Source: Struthidea cinerea (Eukaryota > Chordata > Aves > Passeriformes > Corcoracidae). From it: 64,000 nt of DNA. The stretch spans positions 444,327 to 508,326 of the forward strand of contig VZTI01002061.1 in the NCBI GenBank assembly GCA_013397865.1. Direction: 5' to 3'. The translations under genes were made by a program, and so were the position numbers. Below are positions 24,401 through 36,400 of this stretch, in pieces (the first letter of the stretch is position 1; each line of letters starts with the position of its first letter). A model generated the notes under the pieces. That model was not told the origin of the DNA. It did no database searches and saw only the letters and a program-made list of their open reading frames with translations.

Positions 24401-27400
24401 CTACAGTTGCACACTGTGTCCATTAATAGACTTCCCTAACACCCAGCCACGCTGATAAATGTCATTTTTTCACAATAGTGAGAACGCAGGGACAATTTGG
24501 AGAGGTGTTGGTCTGTTTCACATGCCTATAAAATACACTGAAAACCAAAAGAAGGAAATCCCTTCTATTCCTTACCACCGTATTCTCGTCCTTCCACCAC
24601 AGAGTAGTGGATTTTCCAGTCTCGTATCCTCACATTTCACAGGTCTGCTTCCTAATTATCACTCAGAGAAATGCAAAGTGATATGGCGATGCCATTCCCA
24701 AAGAAGCTCATGATCTAGGGGAACTGAGGATTGTTTCCAGCTGTGAACAGAAACGTATCCATCTCTTCTTCCTAACACCAGCCTAAGCTTGCTGGCAGGG
24801 TGGTTTTATTTATAGCCATTTTGTTACTTGGAATGTGCTGGAAGACAGTAAAAGTGTGAGAGCGAAATACTTGATTCCCTCTAGTGAAGCCCTGATTTTG
24901 TTGCGCTCCTGCTAGTAAGGAATGGGAGAATTCATTCATCCTGCCGCAGTCACCGAGCTGCACTTCTTTCTAATTCTGGGCACGGTTCCTTCTCTCTTCC
25001 ACGTAAGGAGAGAAGTGGTCCTTGGCCCTGGCAGCGAGGCACTGAACGGGAGTGTGAGCAATGGCCCACAGCATCCCATCCTCTCCCCCAGCCCTTGGCT
25101 CACTCCCAGCTGCAGACACAGACCAGAGCTAACCCAGGAGGCACTGACAGGGCTAAATTTAGAGAAGCACCATGCAGTGAGATACTGCAGTGGCGTTCCT
25201 GCTGCCTGAGACCTGCCTTGGCAGCTGCAAATGACGGTGCTGCATCTGCCCCTTCCCTACACAAAGTTGTAGCCCTCCCAGCCCCTGAGCAGGGGCATCC
25301 TTTTTCCCCTTCAGCCAGCCCAGTGTCCCCTTGTTCCTGCACGGGAGACTGTCATGGACTGGCACAGGAACTGCACAGAGGGGTGCCTGCCCCCTCCTCC
25401 CCTCTTTTCTCGGCAGAGACACTTCAGTTCTCCAAACACAAGAGAACCAGCAGCTCCCAAGAAGTGAATGCACTTTTCCTTCCAACAGCCAGTGGCCCCA
25501 GATGAAATATTTCAGCTGTCGGTGCCCTGTGGGATGGCAAATTGCAGTAACGCTTTCTAGGACATCCACGCTGCAGACTTCTTTGTGGCACACAGCTACG
25601 CTACAGCTTAGCCAACTTGTAAATTAGGAATTATGGTTTTACTCTTACTGGTGACACCCTCCCACCTTGTGATGGATGTGTCTTTGCACCAGAAAAACAT
25701 AAGCTACAAATGAATAGCTCAAAAATAAAGTCTTAATAAGGAGTTGAAAAATTGTTTTAGCTTTTTTAATACAGTCTGTGTATTAAAGGAAATAGACTCT
25801 GACTAAGGTGAACAGCTGAGGAAGCTACCTAAGCAAACTTACAAAGCTCAGGAACTGAATGAATGAGAGGGTAACATATGGTCATGGCACTTACATATCT
25901 GATGGCCAAAACTGGCCAAATCAGACAAGTCTTCACATGCTGAGCTCTGAGCTACTCCGTGTTTGCTGTGGGATTAAAAAAAAAAATCAAACTGCAAATA
26001 CAGAGTGGGGAAAAGAACTTCGGCTCATCTTCTCAATTTCTTAATTCTCACAGTCTGGTGCTGCTCAGCCTTGGCAGATGGCATCAAGCAGGATGCATCA
26101 CGAGGAGGAACTTGCTCCCTGGGGAACAATTGTGCAAAGGCACACCTGCCTTTAAAAATAGCCTAACCTGTTAAGTGCTCAGAACCGTTTTAAACTTCAC
26201 TCTGGGGCACAAAAAGAGGTGTTTGATTGTGTTGTAGTGAAACTCATCACCCCTCCCACAGCCTGTCTACAGCTAATCACTGCACACTCTGATTTTTCAT
26301 GGCATGATATAGGAAACCTGCTTGAGGTTCTGTCTGAAAGGAAGTGTTTCAGCACTTGTGGAAACTATTTTCTCAGGCAAGACCACTTGCTAAATTCAAC
26401 CCACAAATATTTTCCGACTCCCTGAAGTGCCTTTCCTTTCGACCACTTTACCACTGATCAAAGTTTCTCTGCTCAGATACCCCCAAACTGTCCCACAAGC
26501 AGCAGGAAGAAGGAATGAGCTGAAGTTCAAACCTGTCTCTGCAAATTCTCTCTCTTGGGAGGGAAACTGGCAATCTGCATTGGACCTGCCAGAAAGCCAC
26601 CTGAAAAAAACCACACAGCTAAAAAACAAGTGGGGTTAGAGCTGGCTCTGGGGAACAGCTCGATCTTTTCCAAGAATTTTTGCCAATATTGCCAGCAGGA
26701 GGAATGAGCAGCAAATACAGCAGGACATTTCAGTAGAGAGAGGGACGGTGATGGCAGCCTGAAAGTCTGTTGGTTCTTCATCTACATTTCCTAAAGAAAA
26801 TATTACTGATTTCTATCCAAATATATTTTGTTTTTAATAGTACAGGTGAGCTTTTCTCTCCAAAACACTGGAAGGAAAGGACATTTAAACATAAGCAATT
26901 ATCTTGACTTCACACTGTAAAGTAGAAATCTATGCAAAACTGCAGCCAGACAGGAAGGTAAATCTGCTATGAGATTGTTCAGAGCAAAATTTGCCCGTTA
27001 CAAGCCAAAATCCTCAACCAGAACAAAACCAGCAAAGAATTCAATGGAAATGGGGACTGATACAGGTGAATTCAAAGGCAGATTTTTACTTCACCACCCC
27101 TAAGCCAGGCCAGGAAAATGCTGGGAAGAAAAACTTCCAGCACAACTGACACTAATGTAATTTCTCTCTCTCCTAATTCTTCTGGGCCACAGCAGCCTGG
27201 GCAGATATCGTGGGCTGACAGCAGTATGTCCATCCACAGCTCTTCCCTGTGCCAAGGATTTCTAATGGGTTTCACAGCCCTGCTCTTCCAGGAGCGGGGG
27301 ACAGCCACCAGGATCTACAAGTCGGGGCAGAGAGGCAGCACTGACGAGCCCCTGGGATGTGCAAACACGCAGCGTGACCAGCAGGAAAAGCACACACAGA

Positions 27401-28149
27401 GCACTTTGAACCAGTCATCCAGGGCCAGATCTAACATCACAGCTGTCTTCTTGGAGATATGACCCAAAAGGTGTCATGAGTCCATGCTCTTGATTCCCCT
27501 GTGCACAGAGAGCAGAGATCCCCAGTTCTTTCTGCACGTTCTGTTCGTGTTCTTTCTCACGTGTTTGTGGAAAAAACCAAAAGACTTTGACAAAAAGCAG
27601 GAGTCACAGTGAGAAGCGCTCTTGAGACCTCACCACACTGTGTCAGCAGGCCTGGCACAACCTCTGGCTTCTTCCAGGAGTATCTGATTTTCTGATTTCC
27701 AAGAAAAATCCCTAATCCTTCATCCCCAGCTGAGACTGCTCATGAGACAAGACACTCCAGATTTTGGATTGGTTTGCCTCACACGTGAAATACAATCAGA
27801 CAGGACAATGAGGAAGCAGTGACCACCATAAAATCTCTTTCCCTGGTGTTCAGCACCTCCGAGGCTTCACCTGATGGCCACCTGATAGAAGATGAAGAAT
27901 TACCAAGCAGACTACAAACTACAAACTCTGTAACATTCTTTTGTCATTACAGCCATAGACATTTATCTCAAACACAAATAGGTGATACAAATGCAAGGAA
28001 ATGTCAGGGACAAGAGATGAAATCATCTGAAAAAAACCCAGAGCTGCTGCTGCTGCTGCTGAATTTGGTGTAAAAAAAACCCCCAAAACAAACACTTTTC
28101 AAAGGAGCTGAAGCATCTGCTGCAAATTAAATGTGAGAGACAAGGGGGA
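18441..28149. other. Long stretch of unique non-coding DNA
   Basis: I see no gene in these 9.7 kb. Open frames up to 228 codons (19025-19711 plus) overlap frames on the other strand in GC-richer patches around 19.0-19.8 kb and 25.0-25.6 kb, and none has a recognisable domain. Simple repeats are a T run at 20693-20706 and a TG run at 22920-22934. A local duplication at 21035-21203 is listed separately. Confidence 0.4.
21035..21203. repeat. Two-copy direct duplication with N at the joint
   Basis: The block CTCACCACAACCTTCTCCAG ... GATCTCTAAGTTCTCTGAGACAC occurs at 21035-21111 and again at 21113-21203, with a few differences and about 14 extra bases in the second copy. The single N at 21112 lies exactly between them, so the copy number in the genome is uncertain. 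Confidence 0.85.
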
Positions 28150-28325
28150 AAGGACCAGAAAGAAAGTAGTACAGACAATGAACAATTCCTTCCAAGGACC
28201 AGAAAGAAAATAGTACAGACAATAAACAACTCCTTCCAAGGACCAGAAAGAAAATAGTACAGACAATAAACAACTCCTTCCAAGGACCAGAAAGAAAATA
28301 GTACAGACAATAAACAACTCCTTCC
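28150..28325. repeat. 44-bp tandem repeat, four copies
   Basis: Units start at 28150, 28194, 28238 and 28282, and a partial fifth begins at 28326. Units 2 to 4 are identical; unit 1 differs at three positions. The unit begins AAGGACCAGAAAGAAAATAG and ends AACAACTCCTTCC. Because 44 is not a multiple of three, the minus strand shows the same peptide pattern cycling through the three frames, which explains the repeated open frames at 28023-28351. Confidence 0.97.
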
Positions 28326-31300
28326 AAGGGCCAAGAACCAAACTCCGACAAATCTCTGAGAAAGATTTACAGGAGGACTATTCTAAAATCTAAATGTTTG
28401 AAAACCAAACTAAAATATACACAAATCAAGACAGCATACTGAAAATGTATTCATTTCATATTTCAGTGCAGTTAATTTCCTGTCTTTTAAAGGAAAGATT
28501 CTGTCTGAGAAAATGAGTGGTTCTGGGACCAGAGACATGAAAGGAGTCTTTACATGCATTCCCTGATGTCTAATAAAGGGTGAATCTGTTCTCCAGTCTC
28601 CGGTAGGAATATTAGTAGGATTTCACCTTTCAACTTAACAATCTATTTCTATCGGGTATGTAGGGCTCTGTTATTTCTTCATCTGCTTTTCCAGAATCAA
28701 ATTTCACTGAGGTGGGTCAAGTATCAAAGTTTTGGGCCTTTCCTACCTGGGAAAAAATCTGCCAGATTTCCCTAAAAAACCTTTGGGAGGGCTGAAACTA
28801 TCAACCTTTCCAAATTATCATTAAAATGTAAAATGGCTTTGTAATAACTGTCCCCTTCTTTTCGATGACTTACTGCCAGTCTTTCAAGCAAGACACTTGT
28901 AAGATCATGTGTTTGGCTGTACAAATAACCAGTGGCCGCACCACGAAGGAATCCCAATGCTTGGTCATTCATCCATTTTTTTTAAATAAATGGACAGCAG
29001 GTATGTGCTCCCAAACATAGTCTATTAATAGTGCTGGATAAGACATCACGCAGTAGAAAGTGTGCTGCTGCCAAAAACAGCCAAGAGGAAAGCCAAGACA
29101 TCAATTAAACCATGGGTTACTCCTGGTAGGATTATTCTGATTTAAAGCAATCCTGTCAGAACGCATCCACTGTCATAACCAAGGCAAAGCAAATGAAGAA
29201 ACACAGCTCAAAATCAGGCTCCCCATTCAGTTGGCTGCTTCAAGCATCCTTGGAGCACTTGGAAGTAGCTGGAGTCCAAAGAGAAAGCTGAAGTCCGAAT
29301 AGGCAAGTGTAGAGTTTATCTATTGCAGGAAAAAATGACCTATTTTGCTGATTTCCTTCAAGTATGAAAGCACATTTGACTTTGCATTGTTATTGGCAAA
29401 TGACCTTTAAAAATAAAACACAAGTGACTTTTCCAAGTCATTTGCAGTCTCTATAAAGTGGAAAGATTTGAGATGAATGACTGCTAACAGGAGATTGGTT
29501 TGGGCACTAAGTAAACCTAAGTGGATGGAAAAAAACTCAGCAAAATGAAAAGAAAAATGGATTATCAGGGAGCCTGACAGGAATAAGGCAGTGCCAAGAA
29601 AACAAATGAAATGTAATAATGAAATCAAATTTTGTCTGTGATATTTCAGTCTATACCAAAACAAGGTTTATTGTGCTTGGCAGTGGACTGCCAGAGAGCG
29701 GAAGTGTAGCGGTTTCTTTTTGCTCGGTCTGGCCTTCATCGCAGCCTGAGGAGGAAGATGTGTTTCCTAGAAGTGTCTTATCTTCCAACCAAAGACAAAT
29801 ACTGGAGGTCTTCAAACTTGCTCCTGATCAAAGTTCATTCCAAGTGCTCCCCCACTCCCTTAGCAGCACGGTGCCAGCCTTGCAGGAGGCTGGTCTTGGC
29901 CCCGAGGGATGGGATGGTGGCTTAGCCGGCACGTGCACCCTGGTAGACCCAAAAAGCTCCATCCACCAGCAGCAAACCAGAAGACCCCTCTCTCTGAGTA
30001 CCACACTTTCTCAGTGCCAGCATGAGAGAGATCCTGCCATGTCAAAAATCCAGGCACTGCCACAACAGGGGCAAAGCCATCAGGTGGAAGCCAACCTGTA
30101 ACCAGTTGGCTTCAGCTGGTTCAAGTCCATTTTTGCTGGAAGACACAAAAGGGCCAGACAAGTTTGACCACAAGGGCCTGCAAAAGCTTCCCAGTGTGAA
30201 GTACCCAGGAAAGGCTGCCTTACAAGGAGCTGTGCCGTAGATTTTCCTGGACGAGAGACAGAGCTGCAGCAGAGACAGCTGAGAGCAGCCACAGGGCACA
30301 GGCTGGAGATAAGGGGCGTATTTTAAGTGCTGCACTGAAAATACATGACCTTGCTATTGCCAGGAAGGAAAGGCCTGATCCCACCCCCCTCAAAGTCAAT
30401 GGAATGATCTCAGACCTTGCTGGATCATCAAAATGAAGAAAGCAAAAAGGTTTAGCTGCATCCTTTCCTCTGCCACTTCAAGTGCAAGGATGCTGTGACA
30501 AGACACCCACTCTCAGGGGTTTTTAATCCTCCTATTTATTCTACCTATGATTGCTTATATAATTATGTATAATATATATAGCTGTCTAATCCTTGGAGGG
30601 CATGTCAAGTCTATCTAAAACAGGCAGAGCAGCCACACTCTGTCTTTAAGGGATCACTTTTTTTTTCCTGCAAAGAACAATCTATTGCCTTTGCAAAACA
30701 AATGCAGAAATCTGCATATCTCTAAATTTGTTCAAAGGAATGCTTTCATATTTTTTTCTTCTTTTCAAAATTCAGACTTGAAATACTTTCAGTGAGCACT
30801 GAGGCATTTGTCTCGCGTAAGTCAAGCTGCCGTATTTTAAAATTATTTGTTGTATATTTATAAGGCGAACTGTTATCGATCTTTCAGTTAATACTATGTT
30901 CATCAGCACAGAAGGGAATCCCCCAGCTCTGTGAAAATTTTGCTCTAAAGCAAATCTGAGCGACAGCACTGAAACATGTCTTTCTTTCCCCGGCTGAGGT
31001 GAGACGGACACCCTGAACTGAGAGCTTCCCAGTTCTGCCAAAGCTCCCAGAACAGTGATTCAGGCTGGCAAGAGATTGTTCAACCCTCTCAGCGCTCTGG
31101 ATCATGCAGTACAAAGCTCATGTGCTCCTTGCTTCTTACCAAGGCTGGGGCTGTGACGGTGGCTGGCACTGGTTGACAATTACAGCTGCTTACAGCACAA
31201 ATGAGATTTTGCTTTTGCCGTTTGAAACAACTCAGCTGAGACAGCAGTTGTTCTCCAGCAATGCTGAAGAGAGATAATGCACTCCTCGTTGCATACACAA

Positions 31301-32852
31301 GGAGGGCTCTCACACCACCCTTTTACGTTTGCCAGAATGATGCGGTTTTGACCTAATGTGTTACAATTAGACACTAATAACACTTCAGGGACTGACACAG
31401 TTAGTTAGACTCATTTAACCTCTATTATAGCCGCACTCCTCCCTTTCATCCCAAAGGCACTCCATAAGACGAGCCAGCGTACTTATTTGTGCACTTGGTT
31501 TACAAAATGAAACTGGAAAGGTACATATTTCAAACATGATCCTGCTCAGAGAGAGGAGGACATTTCGTTTGTCTTTGTAATAAAACAAGACAAATGGTTT
31601 TGTGCATGCTGGACCCAACAAGCAAAAGCTAAGAAGCTGAAGACACTTCGGGGGAACTTCAGAAAAGCTTGAAATTAAACCAAAGTTCAGCAGATATTTG
31701 CAATGGTTTCAGGAAAGAGAGAGAGTTCTGATATTATTCAGGAAAGTGGAACTAACTAGAATTTATTTTTCCCATCTTGGCACAAGCCTACCTGGTTTTT
31801 AGCTGATTTTGTGAAGACAGGTGGGAAAAGTTGTGATTTGAAAAACAACTTTGTTCATTCTTATCCAGGAATTCCAATACATCCCTAGCTATTGGATTAC
31901 ACTCTGCAGTGGAAAACAAAGCACAATATGTGTTCTGAAGCCCATGGTAATGGCCACCAGGAATGGAACTGCTCATGCTTTTGCTTTGCTGGTTTCTTTC
32001 TTGCTACATCATGTACTCTAACTCAGGATTTAATGTTTTTGCCTAACTCCAAGACATGGTATTGATCAACATATCCTGCTGGCATGAAGCTCTCTGAAGA
32101 CGTTGGACATGACCACAAGCAAATTCCATGCATATTTTGCAGCAATTTGCAAAATTAATTTAAAATCAAATTCAAGAAATACTCTACATTTTGGGTGTGA
32201 ACCAGGTGAGGCGTTTGAACATCCAGCAGCTTGCATTCATATCAGAGTAGGGTTGGCTGCAGAGCGTCATTGAATCAGTTTGTACCCTCACTTATCACCG
32301 TATTCTGAGCAGAACCTGTTCAGGAAAATATTCCCGTAATGGTTGCAAACTGGCATTTTGCTACAGAAGACAAAATCCACTGCCACTTCTGCCTGAAGTC
32401 AAGGACAGCTTTTCCAGTGAGACTATCAGAAGGAAGAGGAGCATCCTCTAAGTCCCCAAAACATAGGCAGTACAAACGAATGCCAGCCAAACACAGAGAT
32501 GTCAGGGCAATGAGCATCTTGGAGTGCTGTCCAGTCAGACTTAAGGCAGTGAGGCGAGAGTAAGAGCTCATGGGGTGCTGTGACTCCGCTTTGGGAACGA
32601 TGCCACTCAGAAGGAATTTTTGACTTTCAGTCAGAAAAGCAGCCCGTATGTCCTGGAAGGCACTTGATTCAAGAAGATGTGCATGCAAGCTTCGAAAAAT
32701 TTTGCAACATTGGGCTATACCTAATTTTGATTGTATAGGACACATCAGATTATGTAGGAGAGGGCAGGAGGCAGAAGAGAACTTGTCTATGATGTCCAGA
32801 AGTCCAGAGGATAAATTGTTGGAATCCAGAATGCAGAGAATATCTCTCTGCG
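28326..32852. other. Unique non-coding DNA
   Basis: I see no gene or recognisable mobile element. An AT-rich palindromic patch lies near 30555-30585. The 141-codon minus frame at 32320-32745 has no domain that I recognise. Confidence 0.4.
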
Positions 32853-33470
32853 TGTTTTGAAGGATTCTACCCCCCTGGACAACACTGTCTTTGACCTTCG
32901 CCCATGGAGAAAATTACCTACCCTTTGGGAAGAGTTGGAATCTACACTGGTGTGAACTAGATGATAGAATGTTATGTAAGGTTATCACAAGGTGAAAATT
33001 TAAGGTCTTTGGGTTTGTTAATATAATAAATAGATAAAAAGTAAAAAAACTTCAAAATGGAGGATTGTTGTTGTTCTCCAGGCCTTTTGTTCCTTCTTCT
33101 GTTACTCCATACTTTGCAGTAGAAGTAGTTTAAGGTGATTAGATAAAAAATTCCGCAGTTCCTGTGTACGTGACAAAGTGAGTTATTGAACATTGGTGGA
33201 AAAATGAAAATATCTTTAGTTTTATGTTTTTATTGGATAATTTACCTTTAAAAAGACTGTCTAATCTTGATAACGTGGGCTTCTCCTGCATTCTCTGCTC
33301 TGTGCTATGCCTGGGTCACACAAGTGACTCTGTTTCTCTGATAAGACTTAATGAACAACTATCTGAAAGCAGAGACAGTTGAAGTTCCCGTTCATCTCCC
33401 GAATTCCTGGCAAAGACGTTAAAACTCTCCCCCATCAGGGGAGACATTAATTAAGGCATGGAAAGTGTCA
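32853..33470 (+). mobile_element. LTR element 3' end, copy B (plus strand)
   Basis: This is the inverted partner of 5741-6357. It contains the last 33 codons of the same 3' frame (32863-32956, stop TGA), a purine-rich AAAATGGAGGA at about 33053-33064, and then an LTR that ends GTGTCA at 33470. The degenerate polyadenylation signal AATGAA lies near 33351. The left end is abrupt, so this copy is 5'-truncated. Confidence 0.8.
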
Positions 33471-36400
33471 ATAAATGGTGTATAAACTTGGTGCTGCTTA
33501 CAAGGAAATGTGCCCCATGAACGGATATCAGATGAGGTCACGAGTGCCTCGCACAGAGGAAAAGTCTTTAGACTGGACAATCCCATCAATTACAGCACAG
33601 TGCAAGGCAAGGGATTTGCCATCCAACCATTTAAAGGAAGCAGGCATGTTTGATGTAGTCAGTTTTAAATACCACTGCAGCTATGACACACTAAATCACA
33701 GCAGTACTGGTGTAAGTCTTCATCTAGATTTTAGTTAATTAAGAAAAAGAATATTCTCTGATCCTCCAGAGAACACGTTCTTTGCTGATCTGATAAAGAA
33801 AGGCAACTTCTGTAACACGTGCTGCTGGTCACTCACGAGTGAACCTCACATTTTGGAGAAGCCGAGAGCAAGGTAAAAAAGTGACAACGTTCTTGCAAAG
33901 TGTGCATTTAAGATCTTTTCTACAGCAGAAGTACTAAGTGGAAACATTAAGTTAGGTTTAGATTCCTGACCAAAGGATTACAGAATTTAAACTATGTTAC
34001 ATCAAATCTCCTGTAGAGAGAGGAAGGGGATAAAGACATAAGTAGTGGCTTCTGATTGCACATGCTTCTCTTCCCTTTTGGCTTGATTGCTTACATCCAT
34101 GATGTTTAAGAGATTACATTGTTCATGTATCTTTCAATCCTCCACTAATAAATATTAACTCACTAATTGATCTCGCTGAGCAGCTGTTGTTTCCAGGGTT
34201 TTATATCCCTACAGTTTTTTGTGAAAATTGGCATCTGGCTAGAGGAATGCAGTCCAGAGTGTGCTCTTGCTCTCTGCTACAACTGAGCTTGGCAGCAGCT
34301 GGCAACCTGTCAGCTGGCTGGCTAACGAGCATGGATGTCATTTGTCACTACCTACAGGCATCACCGATGACAGAACAGAAACCGTCCATAAAGGAAACAG
34401 GACAGGAACCAGATTTATGTAGGAAACGAGTTTTAATTAGTTCTTCTGCTTATTGAACACCTTGTTTTATAGGACATTGACATCCTTGTGGTGTGTCCTG
34501 TCTCCTGAGGCAGCACCAGTCAGGAAAAAAGGAACAAGCGAAATTACAAGAGACAGGGAGTGCAAATGTGAATTTGTGATCCCCAGCTCTACTGACCAGT
34601 TCCTGAAGGGTGGGTGATGGCCCATTGATGAGGAAATAAGGAAAGAGCTAACACCTATTTGTTTTTCAAAGCGCTGGTTTTCCTTGAAAGAATGACAGTA
34701 TATCATTTATATGAGGACTGTACAGAGGGCAGATTTTATTTGGTTGGGGTTTTTTTTCCTTGAGTGATATGTTCAGGATGTGACTTTTTGATAGCTTATT
34801 TATTGTAATGAGAGCCCTGATGACCAGGCATTTGCATGGGCAGGAATTTTGATGCTTGCCTGGAATGGAACAGATTGGAGGAGTCTCATAGCAGCATAAC
34901 TGCCCTTACAGGGCAGACATTTCACAGGTCATTTGTCCATGGTCTCAGTGGCAAAACTGGGGAAAAAATACAGCAATAAGTAATCAACCTGTAAATGTGC
35001 CAACCTTGGGCCAAAATGGGGGACAGAGCAAATTCACAGGAGGGATTCAAAAACATGTGAAATAACCAGCTGCTAAATTTTCTTTTCTGTGCAAGCAGAT
35101 ACCATAATAAAAACATTTTTGACTCTGTGAAACACTTCCTTTCTAACAAAAGCTTTGGTGTGAGTGATCCGAAAAACCAGCTGTGTTTTGTTATGATCCA
35201 CTCCACCATCTGATTTAGAAGGATGCTATGTGCCTTATGCACCTTCTCTCTTTAATGCAACCTCAGTCAGAGATTTCCTCCCATGTGATCCCATGCTGTA
35301 TCTCAGGAAAAAAAGGGACAAAGTTACTCCTCAGCCTGTGAATCAGACATGCCTTGACCCTGGAGCCTGGCTGAAACTCTTGAATTCAGATCATGGAATA
35401 GTTTCCCCCTTAACAGGCTGGCTGAATCCAAACTGACTTTTGGGGTGGCAGGGGACCCTTTACCAGTACATGTCACTGTGTCATAACACAGGACAGGAAT
35501 TCTTTTCATGAGGATCTCCTTATAAAGTTCAGGGGGCCATCAGAACAAGTAAGCACCACGTAACACCACCACTTACTTAGTCTACACAGCATCAAACAAA
35601 AATAAAATATTGTTTGTTTGGCTTTTCTTTTTCTCCTCTGTGGAAATCAAAAACGTGTGGGTCCAGTGTGGGAGGGATGCACACATTATCTGTTTCTTTT
35701 TCTGGATGAACCAGAAGATATTATATCTTTGAGTAATTGAAAATAATCTCCCTTGCTTCATTTGCCTGTCATTTTGTGGTTTGGGTTTTCCCCCCTAAGT
35801 GCCAGAACTTTCATTTTGCCCAAGGTAAGTAACACCACTTTGGTGTCTCTTAGGAAGAAGGGGGTATCTACTGTCACACAAAGAAGCTTTTGATCTTTGC
35901 CCATGCAGGTCCAGCAAGCAAATAATGGTTTAATAATCCACAGTGCCCCACAATATCTGCTGAGGAACAAACACTACTGCCCTGACAACCAGGTAGGGCT
36001 GATGCCCAGAACCATTACAAGGCCACAGATCGAGGAGCAGAATTTAATTCCTGGGGGGCTGAGGGAAGGTTCCAGTTAGAAGTGTTATCCCATGCAATCC
36101 TGGCTGTGTGCCATGCAAAATCAAGCACTGCTAGAAGCCAGGAGCAGTCTCTGACTGGCACGGCGCAGCAAGGATGCCCAAAGCAGTGCAACCAAGCAAC
36201 CTCTCTACAGCAGAGTCACCTGGGCACCTCACCAGCCCTTGGGTGCCCAACTGCTGGGAACCTTTGAAATGGAAACGCAAATGCCGGCCATCTGTTAGCA
36301 GCTCCTTCAGCGAGGCAGAGCAGAGGGGTTCATTAAATCAGAAAGGGCTTAAAAAAATAGACCCACCAACAGCCTAATACCGCGCTAGATCAAAATAGAT

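Noticed and set aside
28023..28351. Repetitive peptides on the minus strand, and a CRISPR-like look
   Set aside because: They are the 44-bp tandem repeat read in three frames. The units abut with no variable spacers and the host is a vertebrate.
32320..32745. 141-codon frame next to LTR element copy B
   Set aside because: It is not present beside copy A, shows no retroviral motif, and is probably chance.
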